DNA of 64,000 nucleotides from contig JBGTSB010000008.1 in the NCBI GenBank assembly GCA_041940525.1, positions 14,126-78,125 on the forward strand. Direction: 5' to 3'. This document shows, in pieces, positions 26,390 to 35,165 of the stretch. The first letter of the stretch is position 1; each line of letters starts with the position of its first letter. The translations under genes were made by a program, and so were the position numbers. Under the pieces are notes generated by a model. That model saw nothing but the letters and a program-made list of their open reading frames with translations, ran no database searches and was not told the DNA's origin. This DNA is from JAKAXS01 sp041940525 (GTDB taxonomy: Bacteria; Pseudomonadota; Alphaproteobacteria; Rhizobiales; Hyphomicrobiaceae).

Positions 26390-27354
26390 TCATCCCATCC
26401 GCAATAATATTTGTTGGGAAGCGGCCTGGATTTTCGCAAGCTGAGCCTCCATACCGTGCCGGCGGCAAACCTGCTCAACTTTAAACAGCTGCAACCGCTT
26501 CATCGCCAGCGCATCTTCTTCGATCACGTCAGGAAGTGGCCGGCATGTGTCGAGATTAAGTACTCGGCCTGATAACATGTCCAAATTCACGCAGTTTTCT
26601 CCGCTACGTCGAAACCAATGTTTTCCACGTAGCTGTGCCGGGGAGAAATGCAAAGACCACCGCGTTGGAAGATCGAGGCGTACCAAAAGATCGCCCAAGT
26701 ATTGATCTGTCCGGTCTTGTTCATCAAGACTTGAGCCCAGAAATTTTCTGCTCCATCGAGATTGAACCGGTGAATGTCTTGGCTAGAAAAACTGGCTATC
26801 AGGTCATCGGGTTCTTTTTTGAAGTTCGCCCAACGGTCAGCCCAGCTGGCCCAGCCCCAACAATTCATGTAGCGCAACGCGGAAATGCCACGCCGTTGCT
26901 CCGGGTAATCCTCTGCATAACCGGAGATGTGCCAAACATGTTTGTTGTCGCGATAGGCCTCCAAGGCTCGATTCATATAGTGTAGAAAAGCTGGAGACGT
27001 GACGATGTCATCCTCCACCACGATGGCGCATCCCGCGTCCTCCATGCACATGGTGACTGCGGCCGTTATCGATTTGGCCAGCCCCCAGTTTTCATCTCGA
27101 CATGTAAGGATGACTTCGCTGAAACCGCGAGCATTCTCCAAAACCTCACGTGTCTCATCCACGCCCAACCTATCTTCCTCGCTTCGCGGCCCATCAAGGA
27201 ACGCAAACAGCCGCGAGCGCTCCGCCAAGGGCGAGGCTGCGAGTGCTGCTAGAGTCCGCCGCGTGTGCTCTGGGCGCCGGAACGCCACCAAGCATATGGG
27301 CGCCAGTTTTTCCGGCAATCCCGCTTCAGCCGCATCAGTCAAAGCACCATGCAA
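26390..27354 (-). pseudogene. Glycosyltransferase (GT2/GNT-I-like) broken by a one-base frameshift
   Basis: The first 250 codons (to about 26610) encode a glycosyltransferase: APICLVAFRRPEHTRRTLAAL, a donor-site AIVVEDDIVTSPAFLHYMNRAL with the metal-binding Asp pair, and NCWGWASWADRW. At VENIGFD the frame turns into VAEKTA and stops at 26587. Adding one base after GAC restores GSGENCVNLDMLSGRVLNL and a further 70 codons to the stop at 26390, giving about 321 residues. The start is TTG with a GGAGA site upstream. It is either a pseudogene or a base-calling error. Confidence 0.75.
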
Positions 27355-27602
27355 AAGTCATCTCTCCAGAACCGCCAAACTCAAAGATCCGTTCGGCGTT
27401 TTTCTGTCTACTGACTACATGATTCTCTGTACTGTTTGTCTGTCTAAGTTGTTTTGCGGCTGATGTTCTGTGGTTTTTTCTGCGCGCTGCCGATCCAAGC
27501 CCCGCGCCGAACGGCTAAAATGAGTACCTCACGGGATCCTGATTCTATCGTGGACGTCCGAGGCGTTATGGTTGGGTTCGTGCCAGATAAAGGAAAAACA
27601 GG

Positions 27603-28193
27603 ATGTCTAGACCATTATACATTGCGTTGCTGCTAGCGATTTCTATCTACTTCCCCGCCTCAGCTTTGGCCGGTGACGACTGGTCTAAGCTTTCGCCCGG
27701 CAAAACGACCAAGCTCGGCCTTTACATGACGCCCGCTCAAGCGCATGCGCACAAAGTCGCCAATCCCGAGACGACCCTTTTTGTTGACGTGCGCACACCG
27801 GAAGAACTCATTTACGTCGGCGCGCCGACCTCCATCGACGCGAACGTCCCCATTGGTATTTTGAACACCAAGAAATGGGATGATGAAAGCGGCCAATACG
27901 CCATGGAGCCCAACCAGAACTTCGTCGCTGATATCGAAAAGCGTTTGGCAGAAATGGGCTTGAAGAAAGACAGCACAGTTATCCTGGCGTGCCGTTCCGG
28001 AAGCCGAAGCGCTGCCGGTGCCAATATCCTTGCAGCCGCCGGGTTCACGAAGGTTTACAGTCAGGTCGAAGGGTTCGAGGGTGACAAGGCCAAGACTGGC
28101 GAAGACAAGGGCCATCGCACCGTCGACGGCTGGAAGAACTCCGGACTGCCCTGGACATACCGCCTGCCGAAGGACGTCATGTATCAGTTTTAG
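27603..28193 (+). CDS. Periplasmic rhodanese-domain protein
   Basis: A 196-residue exported sulfurtransferase-like protein. The signal peptide is MSRPLYIALLLAISIYFPASALA, with cleavage expected before GDDW. The rhodanese fold shows TLFVDVRTPEELIYVG and the active loop VILACRSGSRSAAGANIL with the catalytic Cys. The sequence between them, including NTKKWDDESGQYAMEPNQNF, is longer than in minimal rhodaneses and typical of a periplasmic subgroup found near cytochrome and sulfur genes. The substrate is unknown. It precedes hemN by 120 bases in the same orientation. Confidence 0.9.
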   Translation: MSRPLYIALLLAISIYFPASALAGDDWSKLSPGKTTKLGLYMTPAQAHAHKVANPETTLFVDVRTPEELIYVGAPTSIDANVPIGILNTKKWDDESGQYAMEPNQNFVADIEKRLAEMGLKKDSTVILACRSGSRSAAGANILAAAGFTKVYSQVEGFEGDKAKTGEDKGHRTVDGWKNSGLPWTYRLPKDVMYQF

Positions 28194-28231
28194 TCTTCTG
28201 AGGCCGCCTGCGGCGATCCGGCGCTGCGGAG

Positions 28232-28245
28232 TTGATCCATGTCAT
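28232..28245 (+). promoter_or_regulatory. FNR/FixK-like box upstream of hemN
   Basis: TTGAT-CCAT-GTCAT differs from the consensus TTGAT-N4-GTCAA in one base. It lies 69 bases before the hemN start, a workable activator position. FNR or FixK control of hemN is well established in other proteobacteria. Confidence 0.5.
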
Positions 28246-28313
28246 ACCGGATAAAGGCGGCCTGGTTGAAAGTGAGCGTGAACTCAAGCTCGCGCTAACC
28301 CAACCGGATTGCC

Positions 28314-29651
28314 ATGACACCTGAATTCGTCCGCAAGCACGCCGCCCCAGTCCCGCGATACACCAGCTATCCGACGGCGCTCAGCTTTTCCGAAGACGTC
28401 GGTTGCGAGACGTATACCGGCTGGCTTTCTGAGCTATCGGACGACGACACGGCTTCGGTTTATGTCCACATCCCATTTTGCCAGTCTATCTGCTGGTATT
28501 GCGCTTGCCATACCAAGGGAAGCCGCAATCCGGTTCCCGTAAAGCGTTACCTCAAAACGCTGCGTGCTGAAATCGACATGGTGTCGTCAAGGCTTTCCAC
28601 TGGGCCCAAGATCGCGCACCTGCATTGGGGCGGCGGCTCCCCAAACGTTCTCGACCCGGGCGATATCGCCGAGCTCGCCTCAACGCTGAACACGCGCTTC
28701 AACATCATGCCTGACGCTGAATTCTCGGTGGAGATTGACCCTCGGTTCCTCACTGCTGAGCAAGCCAAGGCGTTCGCGAAAGCCGGTGTCACGCGCGTCA
28801 GCCTCGGCGTGCAAGACTTCGATGATGACGTTCAGGCGGCGATCGGACGCATTCAGCCGTTCAATACCACGCAACGCGCCGCGAACTTGATGCGCGAAAA
28901 CAGTGTCCGCGGACTCAATATTGATCTCGTCTACGGTCTTCCGCGGCAGACGCGTACGAGTGTCGAACGGACGATGGATGGCGTTCTGGCTTTGGCGCCA
29001 GACCGGATCGCCCTGTTCGGCTATGCGCATCTTCCGCAGAAGTTCGCACGGCAAAAACTGATCGATGCGGATGCCCTGCCCTCGCCCGAGCAGAGATTTG
29101 CGCTCGCTAATCGGATGGCCAGCCGGTTGACCGAGGCCGGCTATGTGCGCGTTGGGCTTGATCATTTCGCGCAGCCGGGCGACTCGCTGGCGCTCGGGCC
29201 AATCCGGCGGAACTTCCAAGGCTACACGACCGATGTTTCCGGCGCTCTGATCGGACTAGGCGCCACGGCTATCGGCCAGATGCCCCAAGGCTATGTGCAG
29301 AACGCTGTGGCGATTGCGGATTACGAAAGCCGGATCGCAAGCGGCCAGCTCGCCACGGCCAAGGGCTATGCAATGACCCGGGAAGATCTGATGCGGGCCC
29401 TCGTGATCGATCGGGTGATGTGCGATTTGACCTTCCCGGCTCAGTCACTGCGGGATCAATTTGGCAGCGACGCCGAGCCGCTCATCGCCGATGCGCTTGA
29501 TCTTGCTGAAACCGACCGCGACGGTTTGGTTCGGGCGAACGGTGATGGGTTTTCCGTAACCGAAAAAGGCCGCCCATTCCTGCGCTCGATCGCGTCGTGC
29601 TTCGACAGTCATACCGATCTGGCCAACCGGTCGTTCTCGACGGGTGTTTGA
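28314..29651 (+). CDS. hemN: Oxygen-independent coproporphyrinogen III dehydrogenase HemN
   Basis: A 445-residue radical SAM enzyme for haem synthesis without oxygen. The cluster motif is VHIPFCQSICWYCACHTKG (Cys-x3-Cys-x2-Cys-x-Cys) near residue 55. WGGGSPNVLDPGDI, SVEIDPRFL, RVSLGVQDFDDDVQAAIGR and INIDLVYGLP-like NIDLVYGLPRQT follow in family order, with GLGATAIGQMPQGYVQN near residue 320. Length matches true HemN rather than the shorter HemW. An FNR-like box lies upstream and a Crp/Fnr gene follows convergently, supporting low-oxygen control. Confidence 0.95.
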   Translation: MTPEFVRKHAAPVPRYTSYPTALSFSEDVGCETYTGWLSELSDDDTASVYVHIPFCQSICWYCACHTKGSRNPVPVKRYLKTLRAEIDMVSSRLSTGPKIAHLHWGGGSPNVLDPGDIAELASTLNTRFNIMPDAEFSVEIDPRFLTAEQAKAFAKAGVTRVSLGVQDFDDDVQAAIGRIQPFNTTQRAANLMRENSVRGLNIDLVYGLPRQTRTSVERTMDGVLALAPDRIALFGYAHLPQKFARQKLIDADALPSPEQRFALANRMASRLTEAGYVRVGLDHFAQPGDSLALGPIRRNFQGYTTDVSGALIGLGATAIGQMPQGYVQNAVAIADYESRIASGQLATAKGYAMTREDLMRALVIDRVMCDLTFPAQSLRDQFGSDAEPLIADALDLAETDRDGLVRANGDGFSVTEKGRPFLRSIASCFDSHTDLANRSFSTGV

Positions 29652-29687
29652 TCATGCACGGTCACGCTGAAAGACAGCGTAGCTAGG

Positions 29688-30371
29688 CTATGGTCCAGCA
29701 TAGGTGCTGAGCAACGCATGTGAAATCGGGCAGCGGCTCAGCAGGCCTGCCCAATCCTTGACGAAGACTTTGTCGCGACCAAGCTGATGGATCAAACCGT
29801 CGGCCTTGAAACGCGTCAGCACTCTTGAAAGCGTGTCGGCATTTAGAACCAGGCAGTCGGCGATGTCTTTGCGCTTCAGCGGAATTTGAAACCCTGACCG
29901 GTCATCGCCCGGGCTTTCGGACAATCGAAGCGCCAAATATGTGAAAAGCCCGGCGACGCGCTCCTCAACAGTCAAGCCACTCAGCAAGCCCACCAAAACG
30001 CTCTGCCGCAATTGTGTGTTGCGCACGATCTCACTGGCTAAGTCCGGGCCCCAGCAATCTGGAGCCGCAAAATGGTCCGGCGTTCCGGGCTGAAGCTTGA
30101 TCAGTTTGGAGTCACTCAGTGCCGCCATACGCAGTGCCGGAAGCGGCAGGGCGGCTCCGGCATGATAGAGATCACCAGGCACCAGCAAATCAAGAACGCG
30201 CCTGCGGTCCGGGCCCGGTGTCCATTCACAGACACAAAGGCCCTCGGCTAATACGAAGATCGTATCGCCATTTTTTTCCGGAAGGAAAGGCATGGCGCGC
30301 CCGGCCGACAACGTCACCGGCGTGCCACCTGTCAGATCAATCCGGTCGAGGCATTGTTTAATACCAGACAT
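29688..30371 (-). CDS. Crp/Fnr-family transcription regulator next to hemN
   Basis: A 227-residue regulator with a barrel sensor (GDTIFVLAEGLCVCEWTPGPDRRRVLDLLVPGDLYHAG) and a winged helix (IPLKRKDIADCLVLNADTLSRVLTRFKADGLIHQLGRDKVFV). FNR-type proteins bound to hemN are common in alphaproteobacteria, but the N-terminal Cys spacing of an oxygen-sensing FNR is missing: only one Cys (GIKQCLD) precedes the barrel. I start at MSGIKQCL; the frame opens 11 codons earlier. An FNR-like box lies 150 bases upstream, between this gene and ompW. Confidence 0.9.
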   Translation of the reverse strand: MSGIKQCLDRIDLTGGTPVTLSAGRAMPFLPEKNGDTIFVLAEGLCVCEWTPGPDRRRVLDLLVPGDLYHAGAALPLPALRMAALSDSKLIKLQPGTPDHFAAPDCWGPDLASEIVRNTQLRQSVLVGLLSGLTVEERVAGLFTYLALRLSESPGDDRSGFQIPLKRKDIADCLVLNADTLSRVLTRFKADGLIHQLGRDKVFVKDWAGLLSRCPISHALLSTYAGP

Positions 30372-30787
30372 GCCTTTCGTCTCTTGGCGAAGGCAAAGGG
30401 TCATTCATGCTTGTCCAAGTCTAGACGTCTGGTCACGCCAAGTGTGTGGTGCGCGCTTGGCGTTCGCGGGCGTGCGTTGGTTGATGAGATCAGCGTAGGC
30501 CTGCTGGCGGGCGCGAGGCGTTGACTTGCATCAAACGAATGAGCGGCAAAGCCGCGCACGCCTGACCGGCAAGTCTTTGACATGGATCAGCCGATGTGTG
30601 CCGGGTGAGCAACAGATGTTTCGCGGGCATTCTTGCGCTGATCTAGGTCAGGCTCCACGTGGCAAAATTCATTTCAATTTTCGGCGCTCACTACAAAGCT
30701 CGTCTTATTCGACTCAAGAGATTCGTTACCGCGCGCGCTCGTCAGCGATTGCGGCGAAACCGTCGTTGCAGGGGGGAGAGCTATACC
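30372..30787. other. Intergenic control region between the Crp/Fnr gene and ompW
   Basis: This 416-base divergent gap has no convincing gene. It contains an FNR-like box at 30521-30534 and a strong GGGGGGAG ribosome site just before the ompW start. Apparent frames here are short and Arg-rich, as expected from GC-rich non-coding DNA. Confidence 0.5.
30521..30534. promoter_or_regulatory. FNR/FixK-like box
   Basis: TTGAC-TTGC-ATCAA is a full match to the consensus TTGAY-N4-RTCAA. It lies 254 bases before the ompW start and 150 bases before the Crp/Fnr start, so it could serve either promoter or autoregulate the regulator. ompW is FNR-controlled in enterobacteria. Confidence 0.55.
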
Positions 30788-31462
30788 ATGCAAACACTTT
30801 CGAGACTGATGCTGGTGCCTTTGATGTTGATAATGAGCGCGTCTGCGCCGGCGCTGGCCGGCGACTACGCCGGCAATATGATGGCCCGCTTTGGGCTGAC
30901 CGTCGTTAACCCGGACACCGAGGCTGACGTGTTCGCCGCCGGCGTCTTGCAGCCGACATTAGATGCCGATGTCAGCACCGAAGTCATCCCCAGCTTGACG
31001 CTGACCTACTTCCTGAACCGCAATCTGGCCGTTGAATTGTTCTGCTGCTTTGCCAAGCACGAGGTCGACGGCAAAGGCGGGCTCGCCGGCCTCGACCTCG
31101 GCGACACATGGATCTTCCCACCTGCACTGACGCTTCAGTATCACTTCGACTCGATCCACGGCATGAAGCCTTACGTCGGTGCCGGTCTTCAGTACATCAA
31201 GTTCTTTGACGAAGGCCGGGCCAGCGGACTTGGCGGCGTGAAGCTGGATATCGATGATGCCGTTGGCTTCACGCTACAGGCTGGCGTCGACATTCCGGTT
31301 GGCAACGGCTGGTATCTGAATGGCGACGTCAAAAAGACTTGGCTTGAAACTGACGCCAAATGGGTTGGTACCAACGTGACCTCCGACGTGGAGCTCGATC
31401 CGTGGATCTTCACGGTCGGCGTTGGTTATCGCTTCAACCTGTCGGACCTTTTGGTCCGCTGA
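30788..31462 (+). CDS. ompW: OmpW-family outer membrane protein
   Basis: A 224-residue eight-stranded barrel protein. The signal peptide is MQTLSRLMLVPLMLIMSASAPALA. The mature part starts GDYAGNMMARFGLTVVNPD and includes TEVIPSLTLTYFLNRNLAVELFC, PPALTLQYHFDSIHGMKPYVGAGLQY and DVKKTWLETDAKW, and ends with the barrel-sorting signature FTVGVGYRFNLSDLLVR. The start at 30788 is set by the signal peptide and the GGGGGGAG site; the frame extends upstream without support. OmpW proteins form narrow hydrophobic channels and respond to oxygen and stress. Confidence 0.92.
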   Translation: MQTLSRLMLVPLMLIMSASAPALAGDYAGNMMARFGLTVVNPDTEADVFAAGVLQPTLDADVSTEVIPSLTLTYFLNRNLAVELFCCFAKHEVDGKGGLAGLDLGDTWIFPPALTLQYHFDSIHGMKPYVGAGLQYIKFFDEGRASGLGGVKLDIDDAVGFTLQAGVDIPVGNGWYLNGDVKKTWLETDAKWVGTNVTSDVELDPWIFTVGVGYRFNLSDLLVR

Positions 31463-31469
31463 CCCGGCC

Positions 31470-31503
31470 AGGTTCGCCCCGCTTTCCAGATCGGGGCGAA
31501 CCT
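31470..31503 (+). terminator. Strong hairpin terminator after ompW
   Basis: AGGTTCGCCCCG at 31470-31481 and CGGGGCGAACCT at 31492-31503 form a perfect 12 bp stem with a 10-base loop, 8 bases after the ompW stop. There is no T run directly after it, so it may be a Rho-aided or weak intrinsic terminator. Confidence 0.65.
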
Positions 31504-31596
31504 CCGCAACGCACATGTTTTGACGCTGCCATCGTTTTCTCGTGACTTGATCGATTTTTTCTTCCGGCACGCCGCTACCTGCGCCATGATTGGCTT

Positions 31597-32424
31597 ATGA
31601 GCGAAACAGAAATGACAAGCGCACCGCCAGGTCCCCGGCGGCAAATGAACTTGCCGGAGCTTCGCCGCATCGACGTTAGCGCCGGGCCAGAATGTTTGCT
31701 GCTCGGTCTCAAGGACTTTAGCGAGGCACCGAAGTACGGGCTGTTCTTCGGAGGTGTCTTCGCTCTTGGCGGATGGCTGATTATTTGGCTTCTGTTCGCC
31801 GTCTCGATGCCTTACTTCGCATATCCGGCCGCCATGGGTTTTGCGCTCATCGCTCCGTTCGTGGCGGTCGGCACGTATGAAGTGAGCCGCCGCCTTGAGA
31901 GTGGTGAGCCTCTTACATGGAAAGCCGTGCTCGGCACCGTTTGGGAGCAAAAGGGCCGGAACCTTTGCTGGATGGCGCTGATCACCGGATTTGCATTTTT
32001 CATGTGGGTGGACTGGGCCGCTATCGTTTTCCTTCTATTCTTCGGGTTCAACGAGTTGCAGCTCGACGCCTTTATCGAGGCGGTAACCACGACCCGCAAT
32101 GGGCTTTACTTTATTCTGCTCGGAAATCTGGCGGGCGCCATTATGGCCACCATCGTGTTCTCGGTCACCGTGATCTCATTGCCGCTGCTCATGGACCGCG
32201 AAATCGACTTCGCGACAGCGATGACGGCTAGTGTTCAGGCCGTGACCTTGAACCCGCTGCCCATGGCCGTCTGGGCGGCGATCATAGGCATTGGTCTATT
32301 TGCGTCGATCATAACAGCCTTCCTGGCGCTACCTCTCGTCCTGCCGGTGCTGGGCCACGGAACGTGGCATATGTATCGAAAAGTCGTCGCCTCGGTCTCC
32401 CAACCCGCCGCAGAACGGCTATAA
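31597..32424 (+). CDS. DUF2189 integral membrane protein
   Basis: A 275-residue membrane protein with an N-terminal cytoplasmic stretch (LPELRRIDVSAGPECLLLGLKDF, the DUF2189 entry motif) and about six hydrophobic segments, for example GLFFGGVFALGGWLIIWLLFAV, YPAAMGFALIAPFVAVGTYEVSR and LLGNLAGAIMATIVFSVTVISL. The family is common next to cytochrome oxidase and hemN-type genes in alphaproteobacteria, but no activity is known. It follows ompW after a terminator and precedes the epimerase gene by 59 bases, so it probably has its own promoter. Confidence 0.88.
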   Translation: MSETEMTSAPPGPRRQMNLPELRRIDVSAGPECLLLGLKDFSEAPKYGLFFGGVFALGGWLIIWLLFAVSMPYFAYPAAMGFALIAPFVAVGTYEVSRRLESGEPLTWKAVLGTVWEQKGRNLCWMALITGFAFFMWVDWAAIVFLLFFGFNELQLDAFIEAVTTTRNGLYFILLGNLAGAIMATIVFSVTVISLPLLMDREIDFATAMTASVQAVTLNPLPMAVWAAIIGIGLFASIITAFLALPLVLPVLGHGTWHMYRKVVASVSQPAAERL

Positions 32425-32483
32425 GAGTGGCGCGCCGGGCCTAGCCCGCGAGTCCGAAGCCAGCTCCGATCGCATCCAACTCC

Positions 32484-33491
32484 ATGAAAAAACGCGCTTT
32501 TATTACTGGGACAGCCGGTTTCATCGGCTTTCATCTCGCAGAAATCCTGCTTCAGGAGGGGTGGGATGTCGCCGGATACGACGGATTGACCGACTATTAT
32601 GACGTTCGGCTCAAGGAGCGGCGTCACGAGATCCTGGACCAGCATGCGAAGTTTTCCAAAACCATCGCGATGCTGGAGGACTCAGAGCAGCTAAACAAGG
32701 CCGTCGCCCAGTTCGTGCCGGATGTGATTATACATTTGGCCGCTCAGGCTGGCGTGCGCTACAGCCTGGAAAATCCGCGCGCTTACATCGACGCCAACGT
32801 CGTTGGCACACTCAACGTTATGGAAGCGGCGCGTTCCGCCAGAGTGCTCCATCTGTTGATGGCCTCGACCAGCTCCGTCTACGGCGCCAACACTGAAATG
32901 CCATTTGGCGAAAACCAAAAAACTGAAACGCCATTGACGATCTACGCGGCCACAAAGAAAGCCAATGAGGCGATGGGACACGCCTGGGCACACATCTATC
33001 AGATACCGACGACAATGTTCCGCTTCTTCACGGTCTACGGCCCCTGGGGGCGTCCAGACATGGCTCTTTTCAAATTCACGCGCGGAATTTTAGAAGGGAC
33101 GCCTATCGATGTGTACAATCACGGAGACATGTGGCGCGACTTTACTTACGTCGAAGACCTCGCACGCGGCATTCGCGGTCTTATCGATGCTGTTCCCAGC
33201 TCGGCCGGGCCTTTGTCTCCTCACGACAGCGTGAGCCCTGCCGCGCCATATCGAGTGGTCAATATCGGCAACTCTGAAAAGGTTCGTCTGCTCGATTTCA
33301 TCGAGGCGATTGAGGATGTGCTAGGCAAAAAAGCAATCCGCAACCTGATGCCAATGCAGACCGGTGACGTGCCCGCCACATGGGCTGACGCGACCTTGTT
33401 GCAGGATTTAACGGGATACCGGCCACAGACCCCGGTACGTGACGGTGTGGAGCGCTTCGTGAAGTGGTATCGCGAATATTACAAGGTCTAG
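32484..33491 (+). CDS. NAD-dependent epimerase, UDP-glucuronate 4-epimerase-like
   Basis: A 335-residue extended short-chain dehydrogenase. The nucleotide loop is AFITGTAGFIGFHLAEILL, followed by DGLTDYYDVRLKERR, a block typical of UDP-glucuronate epimerases (CapI/LspL). The catalytic triad includes Ser in MASTSSVYG and Tyr/Lys in IYAATKKANEAMG. RFFTVYGPWGRPDMALFKFT and DMWRDFTYVEDL also match. It would supply UDP-galacturonate for surface polysaccharide, fitting with galE and galU at the other end of the window. A small unknown gene follows by 15 bases. Confidence 0.92.
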   Translation: MKKRAFITGTAGFIGFHLAEILLQEGWDVAGYDGLTDYYDVRLKERRHEILDQHAKFSKTIAMLEDSEQLNKAVAQFVPDVIIHLAAQAGVRYSLENPRAYIDANVVGTLNVMEAARSARVLHLLMASTSSVYGANTEMPFGENQKTETPLTIYAATKKANEAMGHAWAHIYQIPTTMFRFFTVYGPWGRPDMALFKFTRGILEGTPIDVYNHGDMWRDFTYVEDLARGIRGLIDAVPSSAGPLSPHDSVSPAAPYRVVNIGNSEKVRLLDFIEAIEDVLGKKAIRNLMPMQTGDVPATWADATLLQDLTGYRPQTPVRDGVERFVKWYREYYKV

Positions 33492-33506
33492 TCCGGAGGA
33501 CGTTCC

Positions 33507-33875
33507 ATGGCCGGCACAGCCATCACCCGCACTCAATTTTCAAGCGTTCTATCTGATATCGCGGGCGAGAATGCCGACGCTGAAGATTTGACGAAGCGCC
33601 TGCGTGCCGCCATCCAGGCGTTCGGATCGGAAACGCCAGACAACGTTCGTTGCAGCAAGCAGCTTGAAGTTGGCCCGGCGGGCCGAGAGTTCGGGCTTAA
33701 GCTCCGTAAGCAGCCCTTATTGCTCAGCGATGTCGCGTATGCTCTTGAAGACGCCCCCATGCCCGCCAGCATTCAAGACGCCATCCCGGCACTGACGGAC
33801 CAAGACTGGGACGCATTCACCCGTCTTACAACGCTGATCTATACGCTTCTAAGCAAAGATGCGGTGCGCGGGTAG
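33507..33875 (+). CDS. Hypothetical protein linked to the epimerase
   Basis: A 122-residue soluble protein without signal peptide. It is mainly helical (ADAEDLTKRLRAAIQAFG, MPASIQDAIPALTDQDWDAFTRLTTLIYTLLS). No domain is recognised. A GGAGGA site sits 6 bases before the ATG, and the gene begins 15 bases after the epimerase stop, so the two are almost certainly translated from one mRNA. Confidence 0.7.
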   Translation: MAGTAITRTQFSSVLSDIAGENADAEDLTKRLRAAIQAFGSETPDNVRCSKQLEVGPAGREFGLKLRKQPLLLSDVAYALEDAPMPASIQDAIPALTDQDWDAFTRLTTLIYTLLSKDAVRG

Positions 33876-33971
33876 AAGGTCACGGTCTTGCCCTTATGGA
33901 GGACTCGACGCGCAGCCCCAACTCTGCAAACTCGTTCCAACAAAAAGCAGTTTGGATAAAGGGAGATTGAC

Positions 33972-34979
33972 GTGCCAAAAGCCATGATCGTGGATACTGG
34001 TGGAGGGTTCGACAAAGTCAAAGCCGGAGAGAGACCAGCGCCAACGCCGGGGCCTGGACAGATCACGGTTCGCCTGCGCGCGTGTTCGTTAAACTACCAT
34101 GACTACGCCGTCGTCAGTGGCATGTGGGGACCTGCGGAACCGCGAATTCCCATGGCCGATGGTGCTGGCGACGTTATCGCAATTGGCTCCGGCGTCGCGG
34201 ACTTTTCTGTCGGCGATCGCGTGGTCAGTACGTTTTTCCCAGACTGGCTTGACGGAACGCCTCTGGTTGAAGGCTTCGCCACGGTGCCCGGCGACGGCAT
34301 AGATGGCTATGCGCGTGAAGAGGTGACCGCAGCGGCCACAAGCTTCACGCGCGCACCCAAAGGCTGGTCTCACGCCGAAGCAGCGACGCTGACCACGGCC
34401 GGCCTCACCGCTTGGCGGGCGTTGTTTGAAGACGACCGATTGAAGCCTGGCGACACGGTCTTGGTTCAAGGCTCCGGCGGTGTTTCAGTTTTTGCATTGC
34501 AGTTTGCCAAGATGGCGGGCGCGAGAGTGATCGCCACGTCGTCGAGCGACGCAAAGATCGACCGCCTTCGTGCATTGGGAGCCGATGAGGTCATCAACTA
34601 CAAGGCGGATACCAATTGGGGCGAAACTGCCCGCGCCATGACGGGCGGCCGGGGCGTCGATCACGTCGTCGACGTTGGCGGCCCGAACACGCTTCAACAC
34701 GCACTCAATGCCGCGCGCGTGGCGGGGCACATTTCCGTCATCGGGATTCTCAGCGGCCTCGAAGCTCCGTTGCAGCTTGTCCCAGCGTTGATCAAGCAGG
34801 TCCGCATGCAAGGCGTTCTTGTCGGCAGCCGCGCCCAGCAAATGGGTATGGTTCGTGCCATCGATCAAACGGCTATCAAGCCAGTGATCGACAAGTCGTT
34901 CCCACTCGAAGAGATTGTCGCCGCATTTCAGTATCAGGAAACCAACGCGCACGTCGGCAAGATCTGCCTCGAGTTTTGA
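33972..34979 (+). CDS. Medium-chain dehydrogenase/reductase (zinc-independent alcohol dehydrogenase-like)
   Basis: A 335-residue MDR enzyme using NAD(P). The N-terminal catalytic half has CSLNYHDYAVVSGMWG and IPMADGAGDVIAIGSGV; the Rossmann half has DTVLVQGSGGVSVFALQFAKMAGARVIATSSSDAKIDRLRALGADEVINY. The structural zinc Cys cluster of classical alcohol dehydrogenases is absent, placing it near quinone-oxidoreductase-like MDRs. The substrate is unknown. The start is GTG at 33972 with an AGGGAGA site upstream. It stands alone between two unrelated genes. Confidence 0.9.
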   Translation: MPKAMIVDTGGGFDKVKAGERPAPTPGPGQITVRLRACSLNYHDYAVVSGMWGPAEPRIPMADGAGDVIAIGSGVADFSVGDRVVSTFFPDWLDGTPLVEGFATVPGDGIDGYAREEVTAAATSFTRAPKGWSHAEAATLTTAGLTAWRALFEDDRLKPGDTVLVQGSGGVSVFALQFAKMAGARVIATSSSDAKIDRLRALGADEVINYKADTNWGETARAMTGGRGVDHVVDVGGPNTLQHALNAARVAGHISVIGILSGLEAPLQLVPALIKQVRMQGVLVGSRAQQMGMVRAIDQTAIKPVIDKSFPLEEIVAAFQYQETNAHVGKICLEF

Positions 34980-35165
34980 TAGTGCATCACTAGGCAAGGT
35001 CATCTGCGCAGGCGCACCGAAATACTCGGGGTCAGAAATTAGCTCTGGTCCCCGAGACAGTCTGCAGTGCAACGTGCCAGAAAGCGAACTTCTGTTCCGT
35101 CGGTGACAGGTCGAGTGTTACCTGGGTGATACATGCAGGGTCTGCCGGATTTATGGAGACCTGTC

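Noticed and set aside
30526..30909. 127-codon plus-strand frame upstream of ompW
   Set aside because: It lies out of frame over the ompW signal peptide and shows no conserved features.
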